Under the pieces are notes generated by a model. It searched no databases. It had not been told where the DNA came from and saw only the letters and a list, made by a program, of their open reading frames with translations. Below are positions 12,430-24,022 of a DNA stretch of 64,000 bases, piece by piece. The position numbers and the translations under genes were made by a program. The stretch lies in contig QANY01002366.1 in assembly GCA_003255025.1 (NCBI GenBank), positions 193,509 to 257,508 of the forward strand, read 5' to 3'. The first letter of the stretch is position 1, and the number at the start of each line of letters is the position of its first letter. Origin of the DNA: Datisca glomerata. Its lineage: Eukaryota; Streptophyta; Magnoliopsida; Cucurbitales; Datiscaceae.

Positions 12430-12845
12430 ACCATTGTCACTTTGGCAGCGCCGCTGTCCAACAATTTTCAGTAACACAGAGCCACCATTAGATTCGCTCA
12501 TCATCAACTACCATCCCTCCAAGTTTCAACCAATTTGGATGAGCAGTGACTAAGATACAACAATTCAAAGTTTCGAAAGAAATCATCACCACCACCGTTA
12601 CTGCCACTCTCGCACTACCATTGTACGCCGACTTCCAGCGACAAGGAGCCATTAGTATATTCTTATCATCACCAACTACAACCCCTCCAAGTTTCAACCA
12701 ATTTGAATGAGCGGTGATCAAGATATGACATTTTAAAATTTCAAAAGAAAACACCCATGCCGCCGCCACTACCACTCCAACACTGTTGTTGTCTATCATC
12801 GTCTCACAAAATGAAACACACCATTAGATTCGTATCTCATACCTC
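12430..12845. repeat. Imperfect direct repeat, about 168 bp, two and a part copies
   Basis: CTCCAAGTTTCAACCAATTT occurs at 12517 and 12685, with flanking GAGC.GTGA, CATCAAC.AC and CCATTAG words shared. A third partial copy (ACCATTAGATTCGTATCTCA) ends near 12840. No function recognised. Confidence 0.6.
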
Positions 12846-13060
12846 TTCGAAACAATACCTATTTTTCCTTAAATCATCCATGTTTCGGGCAGATGCAAAA
12901 AAGATCATTCACGACTTTTCAGTATCCATCACGTCATCCGACGAGACCAATATTTTATATGGATCGCGTTGAGATCTTTTTATCCCGTACTTCATAAAAT
13001 ATCATCTAGGATCGAATCTCATATCATTAACATCACTTGCTCAGGGCAGAGTTAGGTTAC

Positions 13061-14454
13061 CAAGGGCGAAGCCAGGACTCGAATTCAGTTGGGTCACTGG
13101 CTCGACCCCTGTTTGTAATGTCTTTCATATTATTCTAATATTATATATATTAGATGGGTTTGCACGTGCTACAGTAATTCTTTAGTAGATATTCAAATGC
13201 AAGTTCGTTGTATTACAAATGCAACTAACTTCTTGCATCAACTAGCCACCTCCGAAAATATAGTTATTACAACTCTATAAAAAATATTTATCGTAATTAG
13301 AAATTATATCTTTAGTGAAACTGAACTTTCCATATTTCATATAAGATAATATCCATTTGGCTTCAATTTCAAGACAATGTCATTAACAATAATTTCTATT
13401 GTAATAATTGAAGAATCAGATACGTCTAAGAAAGTAAGATGCTTTGATTAAATAGAAGTTAAGTCCTTTATCGAAATACATGATTTTGTGGGGAGGGAAA
13501 TCAGATGCCTCATCGTTACTGAATAGGAAACTTGTAGGAGTTGTTTGGTAAAAAATTTAGAAGATTGATGCTAGGAATCTGATTAGTGAGAATTAATTAA
13601 GTGGACATTTAAGATTACGATGTTTAGTAATACATGATGATTTTGTGTGAGATTATTAGGAATGATAGATTATATTGTTTGGTATATAGCGAATGTTAGA
13701 GTAAATGATGATTAAAACTTGCAATTTTACCATTTACACCGCAATTAAAATATCAACATAATTATATTTTTTGCGTGCAGGATTATTTGTTTAGTTAACA
13801 TTTAATTAAAATATTATTCATTTCATTAATCTGAATTTTATAAATGAGGGGAAATTGCACAAGGGAAAAAAAACATTTTTTTACCAAGACAATAGTAAAA
13901 ACTAATTCAGCTTCATATATATCAATTGACTTTATCCATTTTATGATTTTACTCAATTGTTTTTCCAGAGAGGGGGACGACGACTGCAGACACAAGATCG
14001 ATCTATCAGGATCAGTGTGAACTAGCGGCAATGGAAGAAAACTACCATTTTTTGTGGCTGAACACGAGTGGTTAAAGAGAGAGAAAGAGAGAATAGCTAA
14101 TAATCGAAGGGCAATTTGGGTGAAGACTGTTGGCAGAGAAAATCTCAGATGCCGTTGCCTCCAGGAATACAATATAGACGTTGAGTTTGAGAGAGAGAGA
14201 GAGAGAGAGGGAGATGACAATCTTGCCCTCGGTGAGATATTTGGGTTTTTATTTAGTGGTCAAAAATAAAAACTATTAAGGTTAAAATTAAAAATAAAAG
14301 GCTAAAATAAGAAATTTAGTGGAATAACAGTTAAAAAATCAGTAGGGACAAAAATAAAAAAGGTCACAAATCAAAAAACTTCTCTACTAAAAATTAGTAA
14401 TATTATTTTTGAGTAGGGTCGCTTGTCCGTACCCCGCCTACGTGGCTCTGCCCT
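13061..14454. mobile_element. Possible inverted-terminal-repeat element
   Basis: The left end AAGGGCGAAGCCAGG and the reverse complement of the right end, TTAGGGCAGAGCCACG, agree at most positions, as the GGGCGGAGCCA-type ends of some plant DNA transposons do. I could not find a convincing target duplication, and the interior has no recognised transposase. Confidence 0.3.
14189..14211. repeat. (GA)n microsatellite
   Basis: About 11 GA dinucleotides. Two opposing open frames span it and are judged artefacts. Confidence 0.8.
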
Positions 14455-15473
14455 AACAGTAAATTATCATTTATTTAAATTTGTTGTATGTGTATATATA
14501 TTATTTATTAATATATATTTCAATGATAGGATATTAATGAATATATGATGATCTAAATGATTTATTGTTGTATGTTATTTCATTACGATACTAACATGAT
14601 TATCTATTCATATCATTATTTTTTTTGCTCAAAAAATAAATTTGACATTTCTTTTTCAATTTAAAAAAACCGACGATCGAGTTTATAGATATTGAAAGTC
14701 CAATTCTCAATTATCAAGATGTGAGAAACCAAACATGGAAGTTCGAGTTTGATTCTAATATTATTTTTGTCATCCTAAGTATTTTCACAAAATAAGTTCA
14801 TGCACATATATTTTTTATAAAAATATATGGGAAATATCATAAGCCTCATATTCTCAAGATATTGAAATATGCATGGTCTTCAAAAGTCTGATTTTAATCT
14901 ATATTTTCGAAACACTTTGTCAAAAAAAATCTTATTTTCTAAAAATAAAAACTTTTTTCAATGGTCTGTGCCATTCATTAATGTGATTAAAGTTGTTTCA
15001 ACTTTGATACAAGGATAGTACATTGTGAGACATGTAAAAAAATAGTTTTCTAAAATATTTTCTTAGAATCATTTTTAAAAAAAATATAATATTTGATAAA
15101 TTCTGTAACTGTTTTAACAATAGGTGTTTTAGGTGTTGATACCTTCATCACACACAAACGGCTCCCGAATCAACTTTATTTTCTGTAGACCAAAAAATTA
15201 TTTAAAAATTAGGTGATTAATCACACTTTATAATGAAATGTGACAGCTAAAAAAATCATTTTTTCAAATATATTTTCAATCGTTGTTCTGTGTTGCAAGA
15301 ATATTAGCCATTACTTTTGCCGTGGTCCGTTAGCCATTAACCAAGACAGTAAATTTTAGGATTACCAGGTAACGATTTAGAAGTTAGAGGACTAATGTGT
15401 CAATTTTCAAAGTACGGAGGTAAAGAGTCGAAATGCTCAAAATTTACGGCAGAGAAAACTTCTAGTACACAAA
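14455..15473. other. Gene-free AT-rich stretch
   Basis: No coding frame. 15365-15415 repeats the block at 7455-7530 (TAACGATTT.GAAGTT.GAGG and TTTTCAAAGTACG). Confidence 0.4.
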
Positions 15474-15948
15474 GAGTACTTAGTGACTCGGTACTCCCCC
15501 ATGCAATTTTTCATCATATGAAAAAGATGCCCATAACATCATCCGCGTCAACTTGCATCTTCCTCTTTTTTTACATCCATCGGTGTTTTCTCTCTCTAAA
15601 CTTCAATTTTTTTCCTGCCCGAGTCTGGGAATTTAACTCATATTTTTTTATCTCTCAACTTAAACAATACAAGACTCCAATAAATAAAACATCACTTATC
15701 GGTTAAAATGAAGTCCACATCAAAAGAAAAATAATTCTGGTTGAGTAAAGGCAACCCAACAAGGGCATGCCTGGGCGTTCTTCTAAAATTGCCTAAATAG
15801 GTTGTTACAAAAATATGAAGTTTAGAAAGAGAAGACACCACTGGATGGAAGAAAAGTCGAATGCACTAATAGACGTGGATGATGAGATGGACGTCTTTTC
15901 CACACGGTAAAAAAATGTGTGGAGGAGTACCGAGTCACTCAATACTCC
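15474..15948. mobile_element. MITE of about 474 bp
   Basis: The left end GAGTACTTAGTGACTCGGTA followed by CTCCCCCATGCAATTTTT is matched by the reverse complement of the right end, GAGTATTGAGTGACTCGGTA followed by CTCCTCCACACATTTTTT. This gives terminal inverted repeats of about 37 bp with few mismatches. The interior is non-coding. A target duplication is not clear (AGTACACAA on the left against AGTATAACA on the right), so the superfamily is unassigned. Confidence 0.75.
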
Positions 15949-16539
15949 AAGTATAACAAAAGTGATTTTTTTTTCTTCGAATTATGGCTTTTCCTAAAAG
16001 GAAATGAGACTGAAATTTTGCCCGAGCAAAGATATTGGAAAACTAGTCTCACATTTGTTCTTGAGAAAATTTTTGACACCCATTGTAGATTGTCTAAACC
16101 ATATTCATCCGTCTGATTTAAAAATGACAAATAAGATGTGAACCAATCAGATCCAACCATTTTTCAAACTTGAAATATAAGATGACGTGAGTTGTTTCAA
16201 TTCTAAGTGAATTCTAAATATTAAAAGAAATTGATTTAAACGTTTCAGAATTGACAATAAAACGATGAGTAATTTTGATATTACATGTTATATGAGTTTT
16301 AAATCTAAACCATGAATCTAAATTCAAAATTTAAATCTCCATTCCTACGATTTGGTAAATGTTTCCTTAGTCCCTCTGAGATTATAATTAACATCCTCTA
16401 CCGTAATAGTCAACTACTTTGGTAATCACATACCATAGGAGGAAAGAAATAAATAATATAACCATGAGAAATATTAAAGTGTGGAATAATAAACGTATTA
16501 GAAATTAAATATAAAAATTAAAGTGCGTGTATATAAAAG

Positions 16540-16765
16540 AATAGGGACGAGAGAGATTCGACACACGATATTTTTACGTGGTTCGGGAAAACCATCTTTA
16601 CATCCATGCTCCAAAGATACCTCTTGAATATTTTTCCCAAGTGATATTCTGAACGGTTGACCCGAATCTTTACAAACTCTATTGGCTTATGGTGTCAATC
16701 AGACCTTGACAATGCAGCTCGAAAAAGATCTTTGAATCTCTTACAAATCACTTACTCTCTCAATA
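16540..16765. mobile_element. LTR-like fragment
   Basis: Contains GATATTTTTACGTGGTTCGG, then CATCTTTACATCCATGCTCC. A TTTACGTGGTTCGGC...CTACGTCCA motif is common in plant copia LTRs. No partner copy is present in the window, so identity is tentative. Confidence 0.3.
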
Positions 16766-17010
16766 GTGGTGGTAAACAGGTCGATCCGGGACAGGACCGG
16801 CCCGCTAGACCTCGGCTCGACCGGTTCAATGGGTGGGCCTGAACCAGCTCGTGTAATCACAGACCTGGCCTAGAATGGTCTGGTCCGGCTAATTTGAACC
16901 AGACCGGCCCGTGAACAATGCTTTATTATTAAATGTTAAAATTTTCAAATTTTGTAGATGGGGAGATTTGAACCTTGGTGGGAAGAGATAAATGTATATG
17001 AATACCACTA
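16766..17010. mobile_element. hAT-type element end with tRNA-like segment
   Basis: After AGTGGTGGTAAACAGG come many GGCCCG/CCGGCCC/GACCGG words (16795-16910), the subterminal pattern of plant hAT miniature elements, in sharp contrast to the AT-rich surroundings. The minus strand of 16950-17015 then reads TTAGCTTAGTGGTATTC and AGGTTCAAATCTCC, resembling the A and B boxes of a tRNA-type pol III promoter. I do not see the opposite terminus. Confidence 0.5.
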
Positions 17011-18340
17011 AGCTAAATAGAAATGTTTTTGTGCCTATATGATTGTTTGAAAAGCTGCATTCCATTGTTTTTAACAAGATAATTGTCTAAAATGTATAAT
17101 TGACAACTGGTTCAAGTAAATTCTATTCTTAATAGAATCTGTCTTGGAATTTTGACTACATGTGAGTGTATTTTTTTTGGCATAAATTCAATAAGTAATT
17201 CTTTTAAAACGGTGGCTTAATTTGATTTGAACACTCGTCGACATTTCAAAAACTTGTGAATTAAGCATTTTCACAATCTGTTGATTGTCATAACTTTTAC
17301 ATATTGTGTTTGTTTTTCTTTGATTCGGATAATCATAAGTTGATATGAGTTTATTGGTCTTCAATCTGTTTTACTTTGATTTCGGTAACAATTTCACATT
17401 TTGTAATTTGATTAAGTTTTCAGATTGATTTTAATCTATTTTTTTTATAAATTGGATTCGAAATAACGTGGATTAAGAGTAATTCAGGTTGTGACTGGAT
17501 TTGAGTAATTCTTATAGTGACTCCACTCATTCTCACTTATATTGAATTCAAAGTTGTCTTTTAAGTGATTGTTAGATTATAATTTGTTGGCAGTGTATTA
17601 TAAGTTATAATACTACATTATGTTGAACTCTAGCTTGTTGTGTTTGTATCTTTTTAGTTTTGTGTCATGTTAATTGGTGTTAGGGTATGCCATTGTTGAC
17701 CCTTCGTGTATTTTTATTTGATTGAATAAAATATTCATTTAAATAAAACATAGTATCTATTTATTTAATTAAATATATTTATCTCAAAAATATATTTTAT
17801 AAAGAATTTGACAAAATGTATTGAAAGATAATAAAAATATAATGTAAATAATATTTTCACAAAAATTGTTTTGGTCTAGTGGTAAGAAATATAATGACCA
17901 AAAATTGTTTTGGTCTAGTTATAATACTACATTATAAAAATATAGTGTATAATGTTCAAGTGTTAAACAAATTGTGATGTCCATTTTCTATCGTACATAC
18001 GATGACTGCCTTTAGAATTAAATCTAAGTAGTTTGGCATGTTTAGTATAGTTTTTTATTTTGTGTATATACTTTTCATGTTATGATATTAACTGAGTGAG
18101 GATTATGATAAATGAGATTAGTGTATTCTCATACGTGATATGTTTTGAGCATATATCTAAGTAATGATGATATGATATTTTGTATGGGAGATGATTGTAA
18201 GCATTGTGAACTTTCGATCATATACTCAATATCACATCATCATTTACTTAGTTGAGTTTGACATAACTTTAAGATGTGAATGTGTGTTTTCTTTTGAAGT
18301 GCTAGTATTTATATGCGTTGTTGTGTTTATATATTATAGT
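17011..18340. other. Gene-free AT-rich stretch
   Basis: No coding frame. AAAAATTGTTTTGGTCTAGT occurs twice (about 17867 and 17905) and ATAATACTACATTAT occurs at about 17608 and 17923, so small duplications are present. The hairpin at 18157-18251 is listed separately. Confidence 0.4.
18157..18251. other. Inverted repeat able to form a hairpin
   Basis: CTAAGTAATGATGATATGAT (18157-18176 and a little beyond) pairs with ATCACATCATCATTTACTTA (about 18231-18250) over about 23 bp with one bulge and one mismatch, around a loop of about 48 bases. It lies about 100 bp upstream of the first copia coding remnant. Confidence 0.6.
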
Positions 18341-18390
18341 TGATATGGATTCCGCATAAAACGATATAATAGCTTAACTGAACAAGGTGA

Positions 18391-19305
18391 GAAATTAAAC
18401 GATGATAATTTTGATATTTGACATCGAAAAGCTCATTATATTCTCGACAAGCAAGAAGTTCTGGAAACTCTTGAAAACGGTATGACTGAACCTAAAGATG
18501 GTACTTCTACTCAACATAGAAGAGATCAAGAGGTTTATCGTTTATGAAAATGAAAGAACGGCATAGCTCGCATTACGTTGTTGAGCTGCATGCAATATGA
18601 TCTTATGTGTGAGTTTGAAAAGTTTGAAGTTGCCAAGGATATATGGGATGCTCTGAAAGAGAAATTTGGTTTGACTTCAGCAACAAGACTAATACAGCTC
18701 ATGATCAAATTTGACACATATGTAAAGCATCATCATAACATAATGAAACAACATTTGAGAGAGATGTCAAACATGATAAGAGAGTTAAAGAGTGTTGGGC
18801 ATGCACTAACTGATGAACAACAAGTTCAATTTATCATCCGTTCCCTCCCTCAAAATTGGGAACACTTGAAGGTCAACATGACGCACAATGAAAATATAAA
18901 AACTTTTCATGATATTGCACATCATGTGGAATTAGAAGGTGAGAGCTTGGAAGTTGCTAAAACTTCTACTCAAGCTTATGTTGCTGAAATAAGAACCCAA
19001 AATAGAGGTTTAAGAGAAAAGGGAATTCTAAATTTTTCAATAAGGGAAAGAAAAGAAAATGTGCAAACTCACAGCACAAAGGCAAGAAACTTAAGACCAA
19101 CCGTCATATAAGAGGCAAACGTGGCGGTAAAAGGAAGAACAAGAGTGAGATGAAATGCTATAACTATGACATTTTGGGTCACATTGCACAGGATTGCACT
19201 GCGTCTCCTAGTGAACCCAAGAAAGACAATGTACTTTCTAATATTAAATCTCATCGTTGTTATGTTTCTAGCAGTGTGTTACTATTGGATCTTATCCTGT
19301 ATGGA
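18391..19305 (+). pseudogene. Copia gag (UBN2-type) with zinc knuckle
   Basis: The frame starting KLNDDNFDI reads through HYILDKQEVLETL and QHRRDQEVYRL, then shifts into the 177-codon open stretch from 18578: DIWDALKEKFG, RLIQLMIKFDTY, MKQHLREMSNMIRELKS, VQFIIRSLPQNWEHLKVN, THNENIKTFHDIAHHVELE. This is a typical plant copia nucleocapsid-precursor region. A CCHC zinc knuckle follows near 19155-19200 in another frame (CYNYDILGHIAQDCT; its third ligand is the His). Stops and at least two frameshifts interrupt it. Confidence 0.8.
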
Positions 19306-19626
19306 CTGTAAATCGGAGCAACTGACCATGTAGCTAGAGAGAGGGGAGCATTTATAGAATATTGTCGAGTCCTAGTGGGAGCAAGATGGATCTATGTTGG
19401 AAACAATTCCAAAGTAGAAGTTAAAGGAATTGGCACTTGCAAGCTTGAGTTGCGTGGTGGTCATGCGTTATTCCTGCATGATGTCCTTTATGCTCCTGAG
19501 ATTAGGAGAAACTTAGTCTCTGTAAATGTTCTCTTAGGTTTAGGTTTCAATATCAATTTTCATTCAGTTGGTGCAAACTTCTATTTAGATAATAAGTACT
19601 ATGGATCTGGTTATGCTAGACACTAA
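19306..19626 (+). pseudogene. Copia protease remnant
   Basis: Reads GATDHVARERGAFIEY, then YVGNNSKVEVKGIGTCKLEL, LHDVLYAPEIRRNLVSVN and LGFNINFHS. The active-site D[ST]G just upstream of the usual ATDH is damaged: a TAA occurs where the Asp-Ser-Gly should be (GL*IGATDH). Confidence 0.75.
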
Positions 19627-20490
19627 ACATAATAATGCTAGTAACGACTATTGTTTTTCTTTAATAGCATCGTCTAGTAATAATGTGATTGATGCTAATA
19701 TATGTTGTGTCAGATTAGGTCATATAGGGAAAGACAGAATGAATAGGCTTGCTAAAAAATGTCTATTTGGCTCACTTTTAAAGATAGAGTTGTCTATATG
19801 TGAACATTGTCTTACCGGGAAAACAACTAGAAAAACATTTGGAAACGCAAAAAGAGTTGATTATCCATTGCAATTAATTCATTCTGATATTTGTGGTTAT
19901 ATGAATGTGAAGACGAGACATGGCGCTTCATATTTCATCACTTCTTTAAACGTTTTATGAATTCGGTGGAGAATCAAATAGACAAAAGGATAAAATCATT
20001 AAGAATAGATCGAGGCCATGAATATCTTTATGATCAATTTAAATAATTATGTGATGAAAATGGTATATTTAGACAGCTAACTATTCTTGAAACTCCACAA
20101 CAAAATGGTGTTATGGAAAGAACGAATAGAACGCTTCTAGATATGGTAAGGTCTATGATGGCACAAACGAGCTTACCCATTTCATATTGGGGAGATGCGT
20201 TGCTTACTATTTCATATCTACTTAATCGTGTACCTTCCAAATCAGTAACTTCCACCCCATATGAACTTTGGACCGGCCGGAAACCCGACTTAAGTAATCT
20301 GCGACATTGGGGGTTTGCAGCTTGTGTTCACGATTCTTCTCATAAGCATGGTAAAGTTGGACTGTGAGGTAAGAAGTTCATTTTTATAAGATATACGGAA
20401 CACTCCAAAGGATATGTGTTCATTGGTGAACAAATTGATGGAAGTTTTACTGAATTTGAATCAAGAGATGCCACATTTTTAAAGAATGAA
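19601..20490 (+). pseudogene. Copia GAG-pre-integrase and integrase remnant
   Basis: The zinc-binding N-terminal part is seen as RLGHIGKDRMNRLAKK and CEHCLTGKTTRKTF, then the core start LIHSDICGYMNVKTRHGASY (the first catalytic Asp of the DDE triad is in HSD). About 30 residues after YFIT are missing. The frame resumes at NQIDKRIKSLRIDRGHEYL (second Asp in RIDRG), then TPQQNGVMERTNRTLLDMV (catalytic Glu in MER), then YWGDALLTISYLLNRVPS. The end reads KGYVFIGEQIDGSFTEFESR near 20410-20465. Confidence 0.8.
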
Positions 20491-21104
20491 ATACACTAAT
20501 GTGTCTCATCTCCTTGATCCGAGTGGGAGTAACAATTTGACCGATGATACAAATCTGCAAGAAGATTATATACAGAGAAGTACTAGTAAAAGTATTCCTC
20601 GTCGACGTTTTGAAATCGAGGGAGAATCTTTTATGATTGCTCCACATGATGAACATGAGCTGAGAACTGTACAAGAGGCTCTTTCATCAGCTGTAAAAGC
20701 TGGTTAAAGGTAATGGAAGAAGAAATGGAGTCAATGAGAATAAACCATGTCTGGGACTTGGTTAATCTTCCACTAGGACGTAAAGCTATTGGGAACAAAA
20801 GGATTCTCAAAATTAAACGCAAGGAAGATGGATCTATGGAAAAGTATAAGGCATGTTTGGTAGCTAAGAGTTACACTCAACAATAAGGAATAGACTATGA
20901 GGAAACTTTTTCACCTGTAGTTAGGTTTGTCTCTATACGTCTAATTTTAGCTATTGTTGCCCAGATGGATTTAGAATTACACCAGATGGATGTAAAAACT
21001 GCTTTTCTGAATGGGGAACTAGATGAAAAAATTTACATATGACAAGCTAAGAATTTTGTTGCAAAAGGCCAAGAGTGCAAAGTATGCAAGCTCCTAAGAT
21101 CAAT

Positions 21105-21181
21105 ATATGAGACTCTGGCCATGTTCTCTTTTTCTTCCAGAGTCTTAGGACACATTTCCTAACTAAGAATTTCACTATCTG
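21105..21181. repeat. Inverted copy of 21536-21612
   Basis: 77 bp here are the reverse complement of 21536-21612 with about one mismatch. Key words are GAGACTCTGGCCATGTTCTC here and GAGAACATGGCCAGAGTCTC there. The segment sits inside the RT domain and replaces native sequence. Confidence 0.9.
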
Positions 21182-21535
21182 ACATCTAGTGGTATCTTAG
21201 ATTTCATAGAGTTATAACTTCTTATGCTTTTATGATGATCGATGAAGATCATTGTGTTTACGTCAAACATATTGAGAGTAACTTTGTAATTCTATCATTG
21301 TATGTAAATGGTATCCTTTTTGCTGGGAATGATAAAACATTTGTCGTTATCATTAAAGAATGGTTGTCTTCTCATTTTAAGATGAACGACGTGGGTGAAG
21401 CAACATTTATACTAGGTGTGAAGATATATCGAGATCAGTTAAAAAGACTTCTTGCTCTGTCGCAAGAGTCATATATTAAGAAAATACTCAAACGATTCAA
21501 TATGTGAGATTGTAAACCCATTGACACTCTAATAG

Positions 21536-21612
21536 CAGATAGTGAAATTCTGAGTTAGGAAATGTGTCCTAAGACTCTGGAAGAAAAAGAGAACATGGCC
21601 AGAGTCTCATAT
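21536..21612. repeat. Parental arm of the 77-bp inverted duplication
   Basis: This copy is in the expected position and reading direction for copia pol (KTLEEKENMARVSYSNAIGS), so it is the donor and 21105-21181 is the inserted inverted copy. Confidence 0.85.
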
Positions 21613-22265
21613 TCGAATGCCATTGGAAGTTTGATGTATGTTATGTTGTGTACACGCCCTGATATTTGTTATGCAATTGGTTTAGTCAGCCGTTATTAGT
21701 CAAATCCTGGACAAGCACATTGGAAAGTTGTTAAAAGGATTTTGAGATACCTTAAATGTACTACAGACTTATGTTTATTCTATTGAGGAAACAATATACA
21801 TCTAGTGGGTTACCCAAATGCTAAATGGGGTGGTGACCCTGATGAACGCATATCAACGTCTGTATATGCTTTCTTTCTAAGCAATGGCGACATATCTTGG
21901 AGTAGTAAAAAATAAACATGCATTGCGTTATCAACTATGGAAGCGGAATTTATAGCATGTTCGACTGCAGTGCAAGAGGCGATGTGGCTTAGAAGGTTTC
22001 TACAACATTTACAAGTCATTTCTGAAACCAATGAATTTATTTTGTGATAGTTAAGCAATCATCGCTTATACTAAAGATCTGAAGTATCATGAAAAAATGA
22101 AGCATATAGACACTAAGTATAATTTTGTACGAGATATTATAGCATAAAGGAAATAGTGATACAACATATATCTACACATCGAATGATGGATGATCCTTTG
22201 ACAAAGTCAATCCCCAGAGACATTTTTCTAAGCAATGTCAAATCCCTAGGTTTGTACAGATTGTA

Positions 22266-23379
22266 ATATGATGTGTAATTTTTAACATATTTTGTATCAA
22301 TGTTATTAACTAATGAACTTGATGTTGTTCATTATTTTATTTATTTGTAGTACAAAACACATGTCCTGTTGGGATAAAATGAAAATGTATGTCGCCAGGC
22401 ATAGACCGACTTACTCAAACAAGTGGTCACCTTAGGCGCTCGAAGAGCGAGCTGAGATGAGACATTGTATGCTTAAAATATTTGGGAAGTGTGAACAAAG
22501 CGTACTTTAATTAGGTTGTTGGCTTGACAAGAGGTCAAGATGAGGTCTAAATATTAATTCATGGTTCGACATGATTCCCACGATCATGTAGCCTGGTTGG
22601 TGGAAGGAATGCAAGAACTTATGGTAGGCACTATGAGGAGCGAGCTAGTGAGATCTCGAGCTAGGCGCGAGGAATATTTTGGTATCTGCGATTGAGCTCT
22701 AAAATCCTTATAATGGTTCAATATAAATTATAATAGACATACACTCTTTCTATGAAGAAAAAACCACTATAGCATGTGTTTATACCACATGTGTCTTTTG
22801 CGACTAGATAAGAAAAATGTGAGATAGAATCTCTTCTATCACATTGTATGAGTCCTTTGAGGTACTTTGAAACCTCATTTTTGTGCCCTATGTGACTTTC
22901 GACTATATAATGAATCGACAGATAAATGTTGTTACTTTAGCATGTTACCTACGATTATAGTAATTCGACCTAATTGAACATGTCAAGGAAAACAACTTAT
23001 TTGAAGCTAAGCTATATATGTAGGGAAGGAAGACATTTTTTTATCTACATCTAAAATGTGTTCACCGGTTGACCAATTATGTCACCCCGTAGTGCCTAGT
23101 ACATAATTGTGAATACGTGTTTTGATTAAGTCAAGCATTGCTTTTTGAGGGATTAGAGATGTTTGAATTGATGTAACAAATACATTTGGGGCATAGCGAG
23201 ACAAGTAGACAGTCTTCAGTTTTGGGACTGCTATGTTATTCCTAACAAATTCATTGCAACTAGCTCTTATATGTGCTCGGGGGTCGTACGATCCATTTTC
23301 CCATATGAATTTATTAGTATGTGAATGTTTAATCGTTTGTAATTAAATTTATTCTATCCCATCATGTACTAGTGGGAGA
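22266..23379. other. Gene-free region between copia pol and its 3' LTR
   Basis: No recognised coding. A short purine-rich tract (AGTGGGAGAT, 23371-23380) at its end is the likely polypurine primer for plus-strand synthesis. Confidence 0.5.
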
Positions 23380-23749
23380 TGTTGAAAACTCATATCTGGG
23401 CGCCCAGGATGGGTCGACCCGACCCGGTTTTGAAAAGAGATTATGGGTAGTTTTTCAATGGTGGTTAATATAAATAACCACCATTAACTTCTATGGAGGA
23501 AGGAACTTCATTTTTTATTTTTGGAGAAGAAATTCAGATCTATTGATATTCATTGGAGAAAATTATTCCTCCAACACTAAAATCAAGTTTTCACATACAA
23601 AATCAAGGGCTCTTTGGTTGCAGAATAAGTGGGGAGTTTGTTTTCGTGATTTCTTACAAGATCCGGCACGTAATTCGTCATTTCGATCTATTTTGCTGCA
23701 TAATCAAGTAAGTGTTCTTGATTCGGTAAATTTTCTACATGATTCAACA
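23380..23749 (+). repeat. Probable copia 3' LTR
   Basis: It begins TGTTGAAAAC directly after a purine tract and ends GATTCAACA at 23749, giving TGTTGAA...TTCAACA termini. It holds a GC-rich patch (GGCGCCCAGGATGGGTCGAC) followed by an AT-rich leader. No second copy is in the window, so it rests on termini and position. Confidence 0.55.
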
Positions 23750-24022
23750 AAATGTTGAAGAAACTATTACTACACGTCAAGCATCTAATAATGTATCCGA
23801 TGAAATTGGATAGAAAAGGTAACTGAGAAGAACCAAATTCCTTAATTAGGGAGAGAAGCACAAAACACTACTCATTAATAGAAATGGATTACATATAGAA
23901 CTAGGCTAGCGCTTACAGAGAAAAATGCTTATATAGATTTAGAAGTAATTACTTCAAAATAAAATGGGTAAATAATCTTTATGCTAACAATATAGTATCT
24001 TAATGGCGAAATTGGAAGTCTC

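Larger units (their letters stand above)
20713..22265 (+). pseudogene. Copia reverse transcriptase and RNase H remnant
   Basis: EEEMESMRINHVWDLVNLP begins the RVT_2 domain. It continues [35 protein letters not shown] and [17 protein letters not shown] (catalytic Asp in QMDVKTAF). After a rearranged 77-bp segment come FVILSLYVNGILFAGND (the usual YVDD is mutated to YVNG), DVGEATFILGVKI and YIKKILKRFNM. RNase H is seen as GYPNAKWGGDPDERISTS and STMEAEFIACSTAVQEAMWL. The tail reads HIDTKYNFVRDII and DDPLTKSIPRDIF. Several stops interrupt it. Confidence 0.85.
18341..23749 (+). mobile_element. Degenerate Ty1/copia element lacking a 5' LTR
   Basis: The order gag, protease, integrase, reverse transcriptase, RNase H is the copia order. 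The coding part spans about 18390-22260. It is followed by about 1.1 kb without genes, a purine tract CTAGTGGGAGA just before 23380, and an LTR-like unit. I could not find the 5' LTR, so the left boundary is only where gag similarity starts. Numerous stops and frameshifts show it is inactive. Confidence 0.8.

Noticed and set aside
12204..12507. Lys/Glu/Arg-rich and Phe/Ser-rich opposing frames
   Set aside because: Direct result of a purine-only tract.
13795..14269. Overlapping open frames on both strands
   Set aside because: Both span a (GA)n microsatellite and low-complexity DNA; neither shows a family motif.
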